DNA of 64,000 nucleotides, taken from Hyparrhenia diplandra (lineage: Eukaryota > Streptophyta > Magnoliopsida > Poales > Poaceae). Both the position numbers and the translations under genes were made by a program. The notes under the pieces were generated by a model that saw only the letters and a program-made list of their open reading frames with translations, did not search any database and had not been told where the DNA came from. Positions within the stretch are counted from its first letter, which is position 1. The number at the start of each line of letters is the position of its first letter. The stretch lies in the NCBI GenBank assembly GCA_015847255.1, contig JADLZK010007779.1:1364001-1428000 (forward strand). The letters run 5' to 3'. Below, one piece after another: positions 9,780 through 20,817 of the stretch.

Positions 9780-10650
9780 CTCTACTCGGAGCACGACTCC
9801 ACCAAAATCTACTAGCAGAGTCTGAAAAAAAAAGACAAACGCTAGAGGCCTAACGGAAAGACCAAATGGCCAGGAGCAAGACTCCACCTATCGCGACATG
9901 TCTTAGAAAAAGACAAAACAAGTCACACGCCCGAGGGAGGAAACAACCCCGGCAAGGCGGGGGGCACGACCCTACCCATCCACAAGCAAGTCTAAAAGCA
10001 AAGACGACGGCTGAAACCCGTAACAAAAGCAAATTACGGGTACTACGGGGAGCACGACACCACGACAAGTCTCAAGAAAGAAGACAAGTCACGCATCGAA
10101 GGAAGAACCCGCAGACGCAGGGCAAGAACCCACTAAATACAAGCAAGCCCAAGAAGAAGGCGCTACTACACAGCCGAGGGAAGAAGCAACCCTAGCAACT
10201 CGGAGTATGACTCCACCTCCACAACAAGTCTCGAAGCAGAAGACAAGTCACGCGTCGAAGGAAAGAACCCGCAGACGCATGGGCAAGACCCAACCTACTA
10301 CAAGCAAGCCCAAGAACAAGGCGTGCTACTATAAGCGAGGAAGAAACAACCCCAAAGCACCCGGAGCAAGATTCTATCTCCAAGACAAGTCTCAAGAAAG
10401 AAGACAAGTCAAGCGTCAAAAGAAAAGACAAAGGAGACACGTAACAAGACTCCAACAACAACACAAAGAAGCTTAAGAAGAGCTAAAAAGCTGATGCCAA
10501 AAGGAAAAGAACCCTAACGCATAGGAGCAAGACTCCGTTCTACTTTTCCTTCCAAAGAGGTCTACAAAAAGGCAAGCTGGTTCATCGGAAGAACAACAGG
10601 ATAAATATAGAGCAAGACTCCAAACAACTACTCGGCACAAGTCTACAAGA
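9780..10650 (+). repeat. Imperfect ~160-bp tandem repeats
   Basis: Units carry GGAGCAAGACTCC-like and ACAAGTCT..AAGAAAGAAGACAAGTC motifs. The GGAGCAAGACTCC-type motif recurs near 9787, 9872, 10046, 10203, 10361, 10522 and 10609, so the main period is about 155-175 bp with shorter edge units. Units diverge noticeably. Confidence 0.6.
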
Positions 10651-12276
10651 AGAGGACAAAGCCAAAAGCCTAGATCTAAAGGCACAATCACATCAAAGTC
10701 ATCCAAAAAAGAAGACTTCAAAAGACTTCCACAAGACTGCTCGAAGGCAGATTAGATTCATACTGAACACAAAATGAATAAAAGAACAAGCACCTTTTAT
10801 TCAATAACTGAAGGTTACAAGTTACATGGGAAACAAGTCCCTACAAGATACAAAGAAGACTCAGATGCACAGGGAGCCCAACAAGAACTCCCACGTACAA
10901 GATACAAAGAAGACCTGGGGGACTACAAGACTAAGGAATACAATAAAACAGGCAGGAGAAACCGGCACCCAACGTCGAAGTAGATGGAGCGCTCGGACCT
11001 GTATCTGAACCCCAAGAGCCCAAGTTCCAACGGCTCAGAATCACTTCGAAGTCAAGACCCTTGCGCCCAAGTCCATAAACATCTGGAAATCGAAGAATCC
11101 CGACGACGGCAGCAAATGAGCCCCCGTGATCAAGATAAGCGACCCGTGAAGAAAAGAACCCTCTGCAGAAGGCTCGAGTCCACCACGTCCACCAAAGGGG
11201 TAGAAAGAACCCGAAGGAAGCGCTCAACTACACAAAGAGTAGAAGGAAGCACCTCCAGAGAGTACCATCTTGACAATTCCTCAAAAGGCACAACCTTCCT
11301 CGAAGACGAAGCGGCGACCAATGCCGGTTGGGAAGCCAAACATATGTCTACCCAAGTAGCAAGAAGGTACACCAAAGAGGATCAGAAGGGCATCCAAAAA
11401 GAACCCCAACTAACCCACACCAAGAAAAAACGAAGGAGGAGAGGAGATCATCTTAGGTCACAAGACATCCCGCACTCACTCCCCAAATTTTCCTGTGGAA
11501 CTATTGCGGGAATAGCCCGCCGCTATTCCCGATCACAAGACATCCCTCACTCATAGAAGAACCCCAGAAAGGCGAGAAAAAACTTTGGGGGGGCTGATCC
11601 AATTCACTCAAAGGCACCGCCATGGATCTAAATCTCAAAGCAAGGCTTTTATCTACGAGAAGGGAAACCGTCTAGAGGAAGAAGAAGAAGAGAAGAAGAA
11701 AAGATACTCCGGATCCTCAACGGCAAAAGGGGGCATATTTATAGGCAAGTACCACATCGCCTATGGACTGTTGACGGTAACCAACGACATATTTTTCCCC
11801 GTCAACTTACTACCATAAAGGGAGTAAAATTAAACCTTTTATACTCATATACATTTATCACTAATAAATTCCAATTGTAGTGTCTTGTATTTTATTTTGC
11901 AGATTTATAATAAAAGCAAGTGGAAAATCGACCAAAGTACGCCTTAGGGAAAGCGCATTATTGCAAAATCCAAGCCCAAGAGCAAATCGACCCAAAACAT
12001 CAAATCGGGCCGAGCAAAGCCCGGCCCACAACTTTTCAGGCGAAAGAGCGACACCCCACCGAGACCGGGCCGGGCCGAGCCTGGGGGTGCGCTACAAGCG
12101 CACCACCTGGTGCGGCCGCACCCTCCCTGAGGCGGTTTCGGCCCAGCCTCGGGGAGGCGGTTCGTGCACCTTCCAAATGGGGTTTCCCACCCTTAGTTGG
12201 TCGGTTTATGCATACAAGGAAGGTTTACTGTGTCGGTTTTGGTGTAAATTAGCACTTAGGCCCCTCCTCCAAGTGT

Positions 12277-12282
12277 ATAAGT
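12277..12282 (+). promoter_or_regulatory. TATA box of the solo LTR
   Basis: AAGTGTATAAGTAGGCCCC is the same context as in element A and element D LTRs. If active, it would read rightward into flanking element sequence. Confidence 0.45.
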
Positions 12283-12509
12283 AGGCCCCCTCTCTCCCCT
12301 CTCTCAACACACACCACTTGGAGTCCAACAAACCAGCAATCTCTCTCTCTCTACCACCTCTACCTCTCTCTTCTTCTACTTCTTCTTTCTTCTTCTTCTT
12401 TCTTCTTCTTCTTTCTTCTTTTATTCTTTCTTAGTTAACACTTGGAGTAGAAGAGCTACAAGGAGGGCTTGTCTCCTAGAAGAAAGTGCTTTGGTAATAC
12501 ATCTACTCT

Positions 12510-12854
12510 ATGGAGCATTCTTCTATTTACAAGCCTTATATCTATGTTCTTGGCCTAACTTATGAACTAGAGTATAGTTTTGTTCATGTTCTTGTGTTGG
12601 TATATGAACTAGCATATAGTTTACATATCATAATCTTGACATGTTCATCACATTTCTTCATCGATCATCATATGCCTAACTTGATTAGAGGTGGGATATC
12701 GGTTCATTGTTCCTTCGGGTTTGCTCTTGTTCTAGTCCGTCCATTCGACGAAAGTGGGGATCCCGGGGACAAGAGTAGTGCTCTAATATGCGGGCATGGT
12801 GGTCGGGTATTACGACACCTGGGATATGAGTGCATGCCACGGGTTGAGGGGTAG
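12510..12854 (+). CDS. Hydrophobic ORF inside the A-family LTR (copy 2)
   Basis: A 114-codon frame begins MEHSSIYKPYIYVLGL, 228 bp after the TATA box. It matches copies at 8272-8538 and 56196-56462 for the first ~80 residues. Its C-terminus differs because of an indel after VRPFDE. Function and translation are unproven. Confidence 0.2.
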   Translation: MEHSSIYKPYIYVLGLTYELEYSFVHVLVLVYELAYSLHIIILTCSSHFFIDHHMPNLIRGGISVHCSFGFALVLVRPFDESGDPGDKSSALICGHGGRVLRHLGYECMPRVEG

Positions 12855-14187
12855 GCGGCTTGGTCGTGACAAGCCTTGACCGTCCCTTAAAATCCCCCCA
12901 CGTTCGCCTGTGCTGTAGGAGTTCGTAAATGCTTCCTATCGGGCCGTATGGTATCCAGGGAGTCTCCCCGTTATCCTAGACCTAACCATGACTAAATCAG
13001 TTTGCATATGATCCTAACTATTCATTTGTATGGCCATGACTAGATACATTAGAATTACTCCTTTAGGTTATTCATTTATTCATTTATTCTTTATCTATTT
13101 TCTTTATCCTTTTTGCTGGTGGATTCTTAAGTGTGTGTCACACTATCCATATACCGTATTGCTTACCCCTGTTATGAACATTTTGGTCTAAGCAAACACA
13201 TGTTCCTCTATTCAGATGCCATGCTAATTATTAATCACATGCCTTCCTTTGGGAAAATATAATTAACGATACCCCGAATACTTCCGGGTGAAATGCTACA
13301 ATGATAGATCCGTGCGCTTTGCGGATGAATATCTAAGATGGCAAGATCTATCCCGTTGACAATCTCATTTTGGATCACCGACATGGTGGTTTACTTGGGA
13401 ATGTCGGTGCATTTCTGGCGCTTTTATTGGGGATGGGTTTTATACCTATTTCCTTTGATTGCATTAAGAAATGCCAACATGGACCAAGTCCACGTAAGAC
13501 AAGGCAACCACAAGAAAGGAACGGTCACCTCAAATCACACAAGCAGGAATTTATGGCAATGATCGCCATACAATCGACGTTCCCCAAAAAAACGGGCGCC
13601 AAAGAAAAGCGCCTTTGTGTGACCCGTGATCGCATGCGGCAAAAGAGAAACAGTCAAAAATCCCGAGGACAGAAACCTCTAAGATTCCTTTCCAAGAAAA
13701 GAACTCCTAGACGCTCGGGGCTACCGGATACCGGACAAGATTTTTTCCAAGATCGAAGAACTCGAGGATGGAAATCTTAAAGATCGCGAAGCTTCATCCG
13801 AGAAGAGCAAGAAGAAAGCTCTCATGACTCATACTTGAGATGCTCGGGGCTCGCGAAGAGAAGATCCATCCAGAGGCGAGAAGAACTCAAAAACAAAGAG
13901 AAAAGATCTCAAGACCACGCTTAAGGCTCCATCCGAAGAAGAGCTCGTGGGAGAAGAGCGATCTAGAGAGGAAGAACTCGTCAGAGGAACTCGAAGACAG
14001 AGGCAAAGAACTCAAAGACCTTCCATCTCTTTGTACCAAAAAGCAAGAAGCTCAGGGGCTACACCCTACGGGTGCACTTTTTTTCAAAAGCGCACACCGT
14101 GTGATGATCTCAAGACCATATCAAATCTTCGCCCGAAAAAAGAGCGAGGACTACTTCCACAACTCAGCCTTGAGATGCTCGGGGGCT

Positions 14188-14701
14188 TGTGGATACGGGA
14201 TCACCAAAGGACTCTACCGAGTTGTTCGCAGGATTCTATCCTAGCCTGCGGTCACAAACAACTCCCGTAAGGCAATGGAAGCATAGCTGCGGAAGACTTG
14301 TTATAATGGGATAGAACTCTAGTCATTACCATGTTTGGAGTTGGTGTTGAATCCTCGTCGAACAACCCTCTCTATATCCGACTAGGGCAGTAGCAAGCTC
14401 TTTGACCCCTTGGACTATAAAAGGCGGCCAAAGAGCACCTCAGAGGAGAGAGCGCAACTTGAACACATCAAGTACTGTAAACCTTACAACCGATCCTCGG
14501 TTGACCCCATCAATCAAAAACAGGCTCACGCCGACTGGACGTAAAGGTCTTTACTCGATCAAGGATCGAGGGCCCGAACCAGTATGAAACCCCGGTCTCC
14601 ATGTCAATTGCGCAACAAACCGCCGGACTCCAGGTTCATCGAGGCCCGAACAAACCGCCCGGTTCACCCCGTGGCGGGCTCTCGGTCGTAAAACATCGAC
14701 A
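14188..14701 (+). mobile_element. 514-bp 3' LTR
   Basis: It begins TGTGGATACGGGATC straight after the PPT and ends AAACATCGACA. A TATA box lies in the middle and CCCCGGTCTCCATGTC-type U5 sequence follows. The next five bases, AGCAC, would be the TSD, but the partner copy is lost. Confidence 0.65.
14416..14422 (+). promoter_or_regulatory. TATA box in the 514-bp LTR
   Basis: GGACTATAAAAGGCGGCC is a strong TATA box with GC flanks, typical of short grass gypsy LTRs. Confidence 0.6.
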
Positions 14702-16167
14702 AGCACCTACACATCAACCTAGCTTGGGGAGACCACCCCAAGTTAGCAAGATAAGTATTTCTTTTCCTTTTACTTATGCTTTTGTTTTATTTAGAAAAGA
14801 TAATAAAAGATGCATAATGAGTTAAAACCAAATAAATATTTTTCTTAGTTATATATATATTAAGGTTTGTTTAATAATGCTTGCTATGGATATGACAAAT
14901 AGTTACTCTGCTTTTAATTCCTTTTTAAGTACCTAGTTTTTAAGCTTAAATTCTTCCAAGTTTTGGATATGCTTGTTTAAGATTTGAGTTTTGCTTTGAA
15001 TTTGAAACTTATGGGTAGTATATACTTGATCTAAGTCTAGGTAATTGAGAGATATGATATGAAAAAGTCTCGAGCTGCTATTTATCTTATCCTATGTGAT
15101 ACTATATTTCCGGAGGTTAACTTTTCAAAAGTAATATATGCATATGTTTTTATAAATAAAATAATATATTTTGCATTGAGTATTGTCAAGCTTTGTTGAC
15201 CCTTTGATACTTGTCATTATATCAAGATTGTGTACACTCTACTATTTTTAAAACTTTCTAGCCTTTCTAGCCATTATTGCTACTTCTACCATGGAAGTAA
15301 CGCAACCTCTTATTCTATTCTATCTATATCTACCCAAAAATATTTTATTCCTATCTTGGGAGTAAACATCAAAAAATTTTACCATACACTTATCCACCTA
15401 GTCAAAGATATTTTAATAAAGCTCCAAGTGTTTTTATTATCTCCCCTAATTATTTATCAAGTTATGAGGCTTGGGCTATATAAAAAAAGAAAGGGAGATG
15501 AAAAATGACCAAGTGTCCTACGGGCGAGTAGAGCCTACCTACCTAAAAAAAGGAAAGGAGGGAGAAAAAGGGACAAAAGTCCGAGGGTGAGTAGGGTCCA
15601 CCTCTCAAAAGAAAAAAGAAGAAAAAAAAAAAGAAAGAGAGAAATAAAAAGGGACAAGTGTTCGAAACTCTCATAAAAAAAAAAAGAAGTGTATATATAG
15701 CCCAGGTTCTCTTCAATATTTTCAAAAGAGAGATTGTTTTGAGGAGCAAAAGTAGAATTAGTTTTACCATCATCCATACATTCTACCCTTATTTCTCTAC
15801 CATATATTTTCCATTATACATACCTATACACATGCACATCTTGATTGTATGACTCGTTTCTTTGGATCCATTGTTTGACTTTTTTACAATATATATTTAG
15901 TAAGTACAATTGAGAATTTTGAGTTTTATTTTGAAAACTTTATAAAAACTCTAGAATATTAGTTGATCAAAGACTTGATACATTATGCTTGACTTGATTG
16001 TTCTATCTTTCAATTGCTCAAGACCCAAGTGAAAGTGAAAAACCCCTTGGTTGAAGATCATGTATATACTTTTTAAGGCATGAAAGCATTGAAGCAACTC
16101 CCGATCTTAGTTTGTTTTTAATAAATAGCTTTGCTAAGGGACTAGCAAAGGGTAAGCTTGGGGAGTT
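14702..16167 (+). mobile_element. 3' untranslated region of plus-strand element E
   Basis: Non-coding sequence opens with CTTGGGGAGACCACCCCAAG. It contains a repeat cluster at about 15490-15670 and ends in a PPT (GGTAAGCTTGGGGAGTT). It is related to the 3' ends of A, C and D in layout and repeat content. No gene is supported; the ORFs at 15230-15852 are low-complexity. Confidence 0.65.
15490..15670 (+). repeat. About three ~55-bp tandem units in the element E 3' UTR
   Basis: Units read GACAAGTGTCC..GGGCGAGTAGAGCC or close variants, separated by A-rich tracts. They are the reverse complement of units in A (2474-2600), D (57557-57675) and C (34009-34243), as expected for opposite orientation. 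Confidence 0.65.
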
Positions 16168-17557
16168 TGTTGATGGTAGTTATTAACCAATTTTATATAT
16201 GTTTTATACCATCAACTAAGGATCATTGCTAGGTAGATATTATTGTTACTAATGATTTCCACTAGTTTTGGTGCATACATTGTTTTAGAGGAAGAATCCG
16301 TAAAAACACTAGAAATAGAGCTAAAAAGAGGAGAAAATGAGAAACAAAAGAAAAGGACCGAATCCAGGGCATTAATATAAATTCCAAGGACGTAAACGAA
16401 CAAAGAAAAAAGCTCGAGAAGGCCGGAGCGGACTCCACCTGGTGGGGCTGGGCGACACCTATAATAATGGGGCGGCGGCCCCCTAGGGATCCACGTGTCC
16501 GGCTTCTGGAAGCTTCCCACAACCGACCTAAGGAGTAGATCTTGGCCATCTAATCAAGTTGGTTTGATCCAAGGGTTGATATTCATCCCACCAGCCTATA
16601 TATAAAGGGCGGGGCTCCACCCTGAAACCCTAATTCATTAGTCTAGAATTCATTAGCTAGAATTTATTATTCACCTCATCTCATTGATTAGAGAGGGGTC
16701 CCAATGTGAGGAACTCTCTCTCTTCAATGTAGATCTAGGGTTAGACTTTCCAATGTAATAGATTAGATCTAGTTGAGAGTTAGGGAGAGCAGAGCTGCGC
16801 TCTAGTTCTAGAAAGTCTTCAGAGTTTTGGTATGTCTTTGTATCTTTAGTTTACAAGACTTATGCTTTGATAATATATTTATCTTCTCTATTTACTTTTA
16901 TGCCTTTCATTTATATATGGTTAGTATAGTTGTTATGCCTTTGTATGGGATCTTCGCTCGCATCTAGTGCTCTAGTTATTATATGTGATTAGAGTAGTAA
17001 TTGATAGTGTAGACATGGTGTCAAGACTAGAGGTTACCTGAGATTGCACCCAATCCCTACGGATAGTTGTGGTAGCCCCAGGTGGTGATAGCCCTGATGG
17101 TCGACGTAGTCCACCACGTCGTGTTGGTGTTTGTAGGACCTTGTCAGAGCTTCCTAGCCCCCTTCTCATCCCTTTCTGTGGCTAGTGTTCTGATGTTCAA
17201 GTGTTATTGTGTGATTGCTATATCTATTCATACCTTAGTTACCTTAGAACCAAAGTAATAGAGAAGTAGTTAGGAACCTTTGTCTCTCCCGTTGTCCTCT
17301 TGATTAGCTAAGCTATTCATTTATCATAGTATCCTTTTAGGCATGTTATAGTATTATTTATATTTATCATTTTTCACTTACACCTCTTTAGTCTAGTTGG
17401 TTTACTAAGTTAGCGTATACATGATTGTGAGTTATTAGAATTCTTTACCATTAGCTTCCCTGTAGATACGATACTCTAGAATACTCACCTAGGGAAAAGC
17501 TTTTGATGGTGTTTCAGGCGCTTGCGAGAATCCTTCATATTCTTTTAGCAGTTAACA
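16168..17557 (+). mobile_element. 3' LTR of element E
   Basis: It begins TGTTGATGGTAG after the PPT. The end is placed at ...CAGTTAACA (17557); 17561 (AACA) is also possible. Copia element H resumes just after it. A TATA box (TATATATAAAG) lies at 16597-16607. No clear TSD could be set because the 5' end of E is missing. Confidence 0.7.
16597..16607 (+). promoter_or_regulatory. TATA box of element E LTR
   Basis: TATATATAAAG followed by GGCGGGGCTCCACC. It sits after a GTTTGATCCAAGGG segment that is also found upstream of the TATA box in family-C LTRs. Confidence 0.5.
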
Positions 17558-17630
17558 AACATCAATAGAGTACTAGAAATCTCAAGATTCTCTTAATGAC
17601 CACTAAGTGACATTCTTTTGGATTAGCTTG
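17558..17630 (-). pseudogene. Copia RT C-terminal fragment, element H
   Basis: The minus strand from 17630 reads QANPKECHLVVIKRILRF, the conserved copia segment after ...ARFQ at 21827. It shows that H continued here before the CACTA insertion. It is cut at about 17558 by element E. Confidence 0.75.
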
Positions 17631-17649
17631 CACTACAAAATGACACCCC

Positions 17650-17935
17650 CTTTTGCAACACAAATATGCGTTGCTAAAAGTCTATATATATGTTGGTAGG
17701 GTCTATACCAACGCATCCAATATCGTTGCCTAAAGTGGCATTGCAAGGTTCTGTTGCAACACTTATTTATGTGTTGGTAACCTATGCTAATAACCGTTGC
17801 AAAGTTGCAACGCATAATGATGGGTTATGGCAACACTTATATGTGTTTGTATAGACCATGGGTGAACAACCTCTATGGCTTGTTGTAACATACATATTTG
17901 GTATATTGCAACACTTATATGTGTTGTAAGGAATA
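17650..17935. repeat. CACTA subterminal repeats
   Basis: Copies of GCAACAC(A/T)TAT and ATGTGTTG(G) occur in both orientations about every 25-50 bp, several forming short hairpins (for example GCAACACTTATATGTGTTG near 17917). Such arrays are the usual transposase-binding region of CACTA elements. Confidence 0.7.
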
Positions 17936-18446
17936 AACCATTTGGTCATTAATATCATATAATAATTTAATATTTGAGAAAAAAATAGAGATAACCCATG
18001 TACAATTTAATGAAAGATGTAATCATACTTCCAACACAGAAATAAGCACATTGATCCATATATATATAGTATAAATAATTTGTCGCATTACAAAGTGCCA
18101 TCCACATAATTCATGACAGAGTTTTTGTACAGAGTACAAGTTCCTATGTGAGAAAATATGAAACATATAAAGGGATCCTCTTAGTATGCAAGCAGTCCCC
18201 ATTCTCCTTCCTTCAGTTTAGTCTAGTGTTCCATTGATGTCATCATACATCTATCTTCTCGATCTACATATGAAAGTTGAATTAAATAATGACAATTATA
18301 AGAAATGAAATCATATTGGGTTATAGAAAAGACCGTACAAAAAGTGGAAGGCCATGCAACATCGAATCCTCCTTCTACGTCTCTAAGAACCTTTAGCCTT
18401 TGTATGGTTGTATGAATGGTTCATCTTCTACCATTACCAAACTTAC

Positions 18447-20283
18447 AGAAACCATCCAAAATTCTTTTGCCTAGAGGAACACCATCAAGTTTCTGTGTTG
18501 GATCACAACTCATTAGTGTACCCATTGCAACAGTCTTATTTTGATTTTTCCACCTCTGTAGGTATACTTTGGTGCCAACCTGTTTCACATATATAAGCGT
18601 GCAAAAAAATAAGCACATAATAGATCAGTACGCCCAAGAAATTAAATAACCAAACCTTCATTGAATTGCCACTTGAACAATTTGTTGTGCCACGATGATT
18701 TGTTGTGCCACGATGATGCTTCTACAGAAGTATATACAGGGATTCTCAGACTCCAGCTGTAAGAACAATTAAGAAAATGATAATATGAGGGTTTTAAGAA
18801 AGGTGTCTTATACACTAGCGGGTACTGTTGCACTAGTTATTTATACGACACCTTGATTTCCTTTTGTACACTTGCTTTTATTCAGCATAACATCATTGTG
18901 GGTATGTTTTTCCTGGAATTAGATAGAAATTACTAGTCAATTTGCAGAAAGGAATGGTCAGGTAGAAATGATCCCTTTAGTAAACATATGATAAAATTTA
19001 ACACTATACTGTCATTCAGTACTCAGTACTATACTGCCTTTGTTCTAGAAAGAAAGACATTTTAGGAAAGTTGAAAAGTAGTGGTAATAACAGTATCCAG
19101 TAAAATGAATAGAATATATTGCTTTGCATCCATGTGTTAAATTGGGTGTGCAAACCATATCTTTAGTACAATTATATTTGTAATGTGACGGCAGATCCTC
19201 GCGCTCCACATAATTATTTTGCTCTACCTATAGTGAATAAGAATACATTAATACATGAATACCTGTAAGCTAATAATTAATGTGGCTGGGGTAGATAAGC
19301 CGAGATTTGTGGTTTCATGAGTGCTCAGCCACCTTCTTTATAGAGGAACAAAAAGAATCTTTAACTAAAATACCTTACAATGATTAATTACTAGAAAAAT
19401 AGCTTCCTTACCTGTTTCTTTGAGCTAAGAACATCTACTTTTCTCTGCTTCATAACATTCTGCCTCTGCAAGTGCAAGGCACAAGTCACTGTTAATTGAC
19501 AGCATAAAATTCTAGTTGAGGCAACAACCATTACTAGCTTTCTAGCTTTCTAGTGCCAAACATACTAAAAGCTCTCATCCATATTAGTGATACCTTCTCT
19601 ACAAGGCTATGGTATTTGTAATGTGGCTGCTGATCATCATCCTCCACATTCTCAGCTTGCCCATCCTGCAGTGAACTGAAACAAATAAATCTTCGACATA
19701 AATCTCGTATGCAAAATCCAATTCAATTCTACCATTGTATCCTCCTAAAGGTCACTATATGCATGTTGTATTGCAGGTTCCAAGTCCCGCAGCAGCCTAT
19801 GCTTTTCTATATACATATCCCATGGATGTTTGGAATCAAGATGTTACCCACAACAGTTTCAGCAGCTCCAACTAAACTGACCGGTGCTGATAGTAAATTT
19901 AGAAGAGTAAATTATATGTTCATTATAATACCTTTAGTTTTATTTGGTTTAGAATTGGATGGTTCTTTGTTGGAATTGGTAGGCGCTAATGTGGCCAGTC
20001 TTTGCTTTGTCACAAACAAGCTAAACATCTTTTGGCTCACACACTCCTTAAGCATGTCCATGACCTGAGGATCTTTTTCTATTGCAACAAGGCCATCTTT
20101 CCTTCTGTAGTATATATAGTCAACTGATGTGTACCCATAATGGCCAATCAATTCAATCAGGTTGAAGTAGCATATCTCATCTCTATCCATTTTCGTCTGC
20201 ACATGTTTGTCTCCTTCATTTGCCCCATCGTATAGAAGATTTATGGTCCACATATCCACTGCCATGGTACCACAACGCACAAT
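18447..20283 (-). CDS. Spliced CACTA gene: PB1-like domain plus En/Spm-type C-terminal domain
   Basis: Tentative exons, in gene order. 20283-19932 encodes MRCGTMAVDMWTINLLYDG..., resembling the PB1-like domain found in grass transposon proteins (from memory). 19665-19594 is 72 nt (DGQAENVEDDDQQPHYKY), with CTGCAG before it and GTATCA after. 19465-19412 is 54 nt (RQNVMKQRKVDVLSSKKQ), followed by GTAAGG. A later exon reads VEQNNYVEREDLPSHYKY near 19200. 18579-18447 encodes VGTKVYLQRWKNQ...VAMGTLMSCDP and has a GTAAGT donor. The VGTKVYL...GTL-S-DP...G-PLG pattern resembles the C-terminal region of En/Spm TNP1-type proteins (Transposase_24). One exon near 18650-18757 has an 18-bp duplication. Not all phases link cleanly, so the model is partial. 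A DNA-binding accessory role is inferred. Confidence 0.5.
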
Positions 20284-20817
20284 CTAAATAAAATTTAGCA
20301 CCAATAGAAAAATAAGAATAAAGCATTGGATAATTCTCAAATAAAAAACAACTGTAAAGGAATAATAACAGTATTCAGACTAAATAGCGAATGAGAGCTG
20401 CAATTGCATTTACTTTGACAGAAGCAGTAGCCAAGACAGTATACATATAGTGAAGAAAAAAGGAAAAATTCAGTCACAGAATCATTTACTTTGACAAATA
20501 AAATTATGGTTGCAACCATGCAAGTCAAAAGGGAAATATCATGAAAGCTACTTATCTATTTTAATCTGTTAGTATCCTAAGTGTTATCAGTCAGATTGCC
20601 TACTTACTTATCTTTTGTCAAATACGTTTTCCTCCTGGAATCTGATTTGTTCATCTCGAGGGAGGTTTTGACATGGCAAATCCGGAGGTTTTGATATTGT
20701 TCATGGGGCATTTGATTTCTTGAAGAATTAAGATACAACTGATGGGGATATATTACCAAATGAACTCTGATTCAAGAGTTCGGACGCTGATCTGAACCAA
20801 GTCAAACAACTACCGTA

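Larger units (their letters stand above)
11769..13479 (+). mobile_element. A-family solo LTR, TSD TGGAC
   Basis: The LTR is 1711 bp, TGTTGACGGT...ATGCCAACA, flanked directly by TGGAC at 11764-11768 and 13480-13484. No internal sequence lies on either side, so it is a solo LTR left by LTR-LTR recombination. It is inverted relative to element A's 5' LTR at 7564-9277. Confidence 0.95.
9438..14701 (+). mobile_element. 3' part of a plus-strand LTR element with a 514-bp LTR
   Basis: About 3 kb of non-coding, purine-rich sequence (excluding the nested solo LTR at 11769-13479) ends in a PPT (GATGCTCGGGGGCT) and a 3' LTR at 14188-14701. The 5' end is missing: 9438 abuts element A-type sequence with no LTR. 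The long 3' untranslated region with tandem repeats resembles Tat-lineage Ty3/gypsy elements. That placement is inference, as no pol gene is present. The 190-codon frame at 10984-11556 is highly basic, repeat-derived and unlikely to be a gene. Confidence 0.55.

Noticed and set aside
10984..11556. 190-codon plus-strand frame, highly basic
   Set aside because: Made of arginine, lysine and serine from purine-rich 3' UTR repeats. No domain, and it lies between a tandem array and the PPT.
19035..19080. Possible Stowaway-like MITE end (GTTCTAGAAAGAAAGACATTTTAGG)
   Set aside because: The similarity to the usual CTCCCTCCG start is weak and no inverted partner or TA duplication could be set.
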